Source: Tropicimonas aquimaris
Lineage (GTDB): Bacteria; Pseudomonadota; Alphaproteobacteria; Rhodobacterales; Rhodobacteraceae
Assembly (NCBI RefSeq): GCF_042676185.1
Contig: NZ_JBHTJT010000049.1
Span: 1-64,000, forward strand
Direction: 5' to 3'
Length of the DNA: 64,000 bases
Shown here in pieces: positions 63,133 through 64,000 of the stretch (positions are counted from its first letter, which is position 1; each line of letters begins with the position of its first letter). A model generated the notes under the pieces. That model did no database searches. It was given only the letters and a program-made list of their open reading frames with translations, and had not been told where the DNA came from. The translations under genes and the position numbers were made by a program.

Positions 63133-63162
63133 TTGACAGACGCCTCAGAATCAGGCTTTTTA
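63133..63162 (+). promoter_or_regulatory. Promoter candidate of the sugar-binding protein gene
   Basis: TTGACA (63133-63138), an 18-base gap, then TTTTTA (63157-63162). The -35 is perfect but the -10 is weak. Confidence 0.45.
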
Positions 63163-63252
63163 AGGATCAGCTTTGCAGCGGCCCAACCGGTGCAAGCCCG
63201 GATCAGGGAGGAGCCCGATCCAGAAACGACGTCAGTTTCGAGGGAGGAAACC

Positions 63253-64000
63253 ATGAAAAAACTTATGATCACGTCGGCCTTCGCGATGGTCGCAATGGCC
63301 GGAGGCGCCTATGCCCAGACCGCGGCCTGCCTCATCACCAAGACCGACACCAACCCGTTCTTCGTGAAGATGAAGGAAGGCGCGACCGCCGCCGCCGAGG
63401 AGGCCGGGATCGAGCTCTCCGCCTTCGCCGGCAAGTATGACGGCGACGTGGAAACGCAAGTCGCCGCCGTGGAGTCCTGCATCGCCGCCGGCGCCAAGGG
63501 CATCCTGATCACGCCGACCGACAGCCGGGCCCTGGTTCCTGTCATAACCCAGGCCCGTGAGGCCGGTGCGCTGGTCATCGCGCTCGACACCCAGTTCGAG
63601 CCGGCTGACGCCGCCGACGCCACCTTCGCCACCGACAACTTCAAGGCCGGTGAGCTGATTGGCCAATGGGCGGCCGCGACCCTCGGCGACGAGGCCGCGA
63701 ACGCCAAGATCGCCCTGCTGGATCTCAACGCCTCCGAGGTCTCGGTGGACTACCAGCGCGACCAGGGCTTCCTGACCGGTTTCGGGATCGACGTGAAGGA
63801 CCCCAAGGACATCGGTGACGAGGACGACCCGCGCATCGTCGGCAACGACGTGACCGACGGCTCGCCCGACGGTGGCCGGACCGCGATGGAGAACCTGTTG
63901 CAGATCGACCCCGAGATCAACGTCGTCTACACCATCAACGAGCCCGCCGCGGCTGGCGCCTACGAGGCGCTGAAGGCCGCCGGTAAGGACGAGGGCGTGC
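63253..64000 (+). CDS. Periplasmic sugar-binding protein, CUT2 ABC type (FrcB/RbsB-like), cut by the window edge
   Basis: The first 249 codons of a substrate-binding protein; the gene continues beyond the window. The signal peptide is MKKLMITSAFAMVAMAGGAYAQ. The mature part has the Peripla_BP_4 pattern: CLITKTDTNPFFVKMKEGAT, AKGILITPTDSRALVPVI and VYTINEPAAAGAYEALKAAG. These resemble the fructose-binding FrcB group. GGGAGGAA precedes ATG 63253. It is probably the first gene of an ABC operon controlled by the divergent ROK regulator. Confidence 0.9.
   Translation, partial: MKKLMITSAFAMVAMAGGAYAQTAACLITKTDTNPFFVKMKEGATAAAEEAGIELSAFAGKYDGDVETQVAAVESCIAAGAKGILITPTDSRALVPVITQAREAGALVIALDTQFEPADAADATFATDNFKAGELIGQWAAATLGDEAANAKIALLDLNASEVSVDYQRDQGFLTGFGIDVKDPKDIGDEDDPRIVGNDVTDGSPDGGRTAMENLLQIDPEINVVYTINEPAAAGAYEALKAAGKDEGV

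Overview
The window is high-GC DNA with the gene style of an alphaproteobacterium, most likely a denitrifying member of the Rhodobacteraceae. The grounds are the nosRZDFYLX layout, the pseudoazurin, NnrS and Dnr-type regulator neighbours, the TRAP and CUT1 transporters, and the many GntR, ROK and LysR regulators. It reads as an accessory region: intact catabolic operons alternate with visibly decaying ones. No rRNA, tRNA or CRISPR array was seen.

Layout. 0-9 kb: a periplasmic arylsulfatase with a small secreted protein, a divergent AraC regulator and a consensus FNR site between them; then a dead DUF3604 gene, a beta-lactamase-fold hydrolase and a DMT exporter, separated by degenerate noncoding DNA. 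9.1-21 kb: a broken tyrosine recombinase, then a complete nitrous oxide reductase cluster (nosR, Z, D, F, Y, L, X), a CPGC-motif DUF1858-type protein, a Crp/Fnr-family (Dnr/NnrR-like) regulator, pseudoazurin and NnrS. Two near-identical FNR/Dnr-type palindromes lie upstream of nosR and in the regulator-pseudoazurin interval. 21-26 kb: an eroding myo-inositol locus (iolG and iolB intact, iolC and iolE broken) that carries an intact PhyH-type dioxygenase.

26-34 kb: a tight five-gene operon: a QuiC1-type 3-dehydroshikimate dehydratase, a ThDP enzyme, a CoA-acylating aldehyde dehydrogenase, a TIM-barrel isomerase and an HMG-CoA-lyase-like enzyme. A LysR gene is divergent from it. This is the best candidate for an undescribed pathway. 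34-44 kb: a DapA-family lyase, a Gfo/Idh oxidoreductase, two divergent GntR regulators, a TRAP transporter, a shikimate-dehydrogenase-family enzyme and a Tat-exported M20 amidohydrolase. Uptake and oxidation of a quinate/shikimate-like compound, feeding the QuiC1 enzyme, is a plausible but unproven link between these two blocks.

44-46 kb: a decayed START/AHSA1 gene and a clear relic of a second nosD-nosF junction. 45.5-56 kb: a pectin/oligogalacturonide operon (pectinesterase, GH105, GH28, CUT1 ABC transporter, GH4) with a divergent AraC regulator. The three pectin enzymes and the GH4 enzyme have no visible export signal, so breakdown appears to be intracellular. 56-61.5 kb: a cupin, an AbrB-family membrane protein, relics of a tricarballylate-type tcuA/tcuB/lysR locus, a D-2-hydroxyacid dehydrogenase and a broken universal-stress gene. 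61.5-64 kb: a ROK regulator divergent from a periplasmic sugar-binding protein that runs off the right edge, with a good operator between them.
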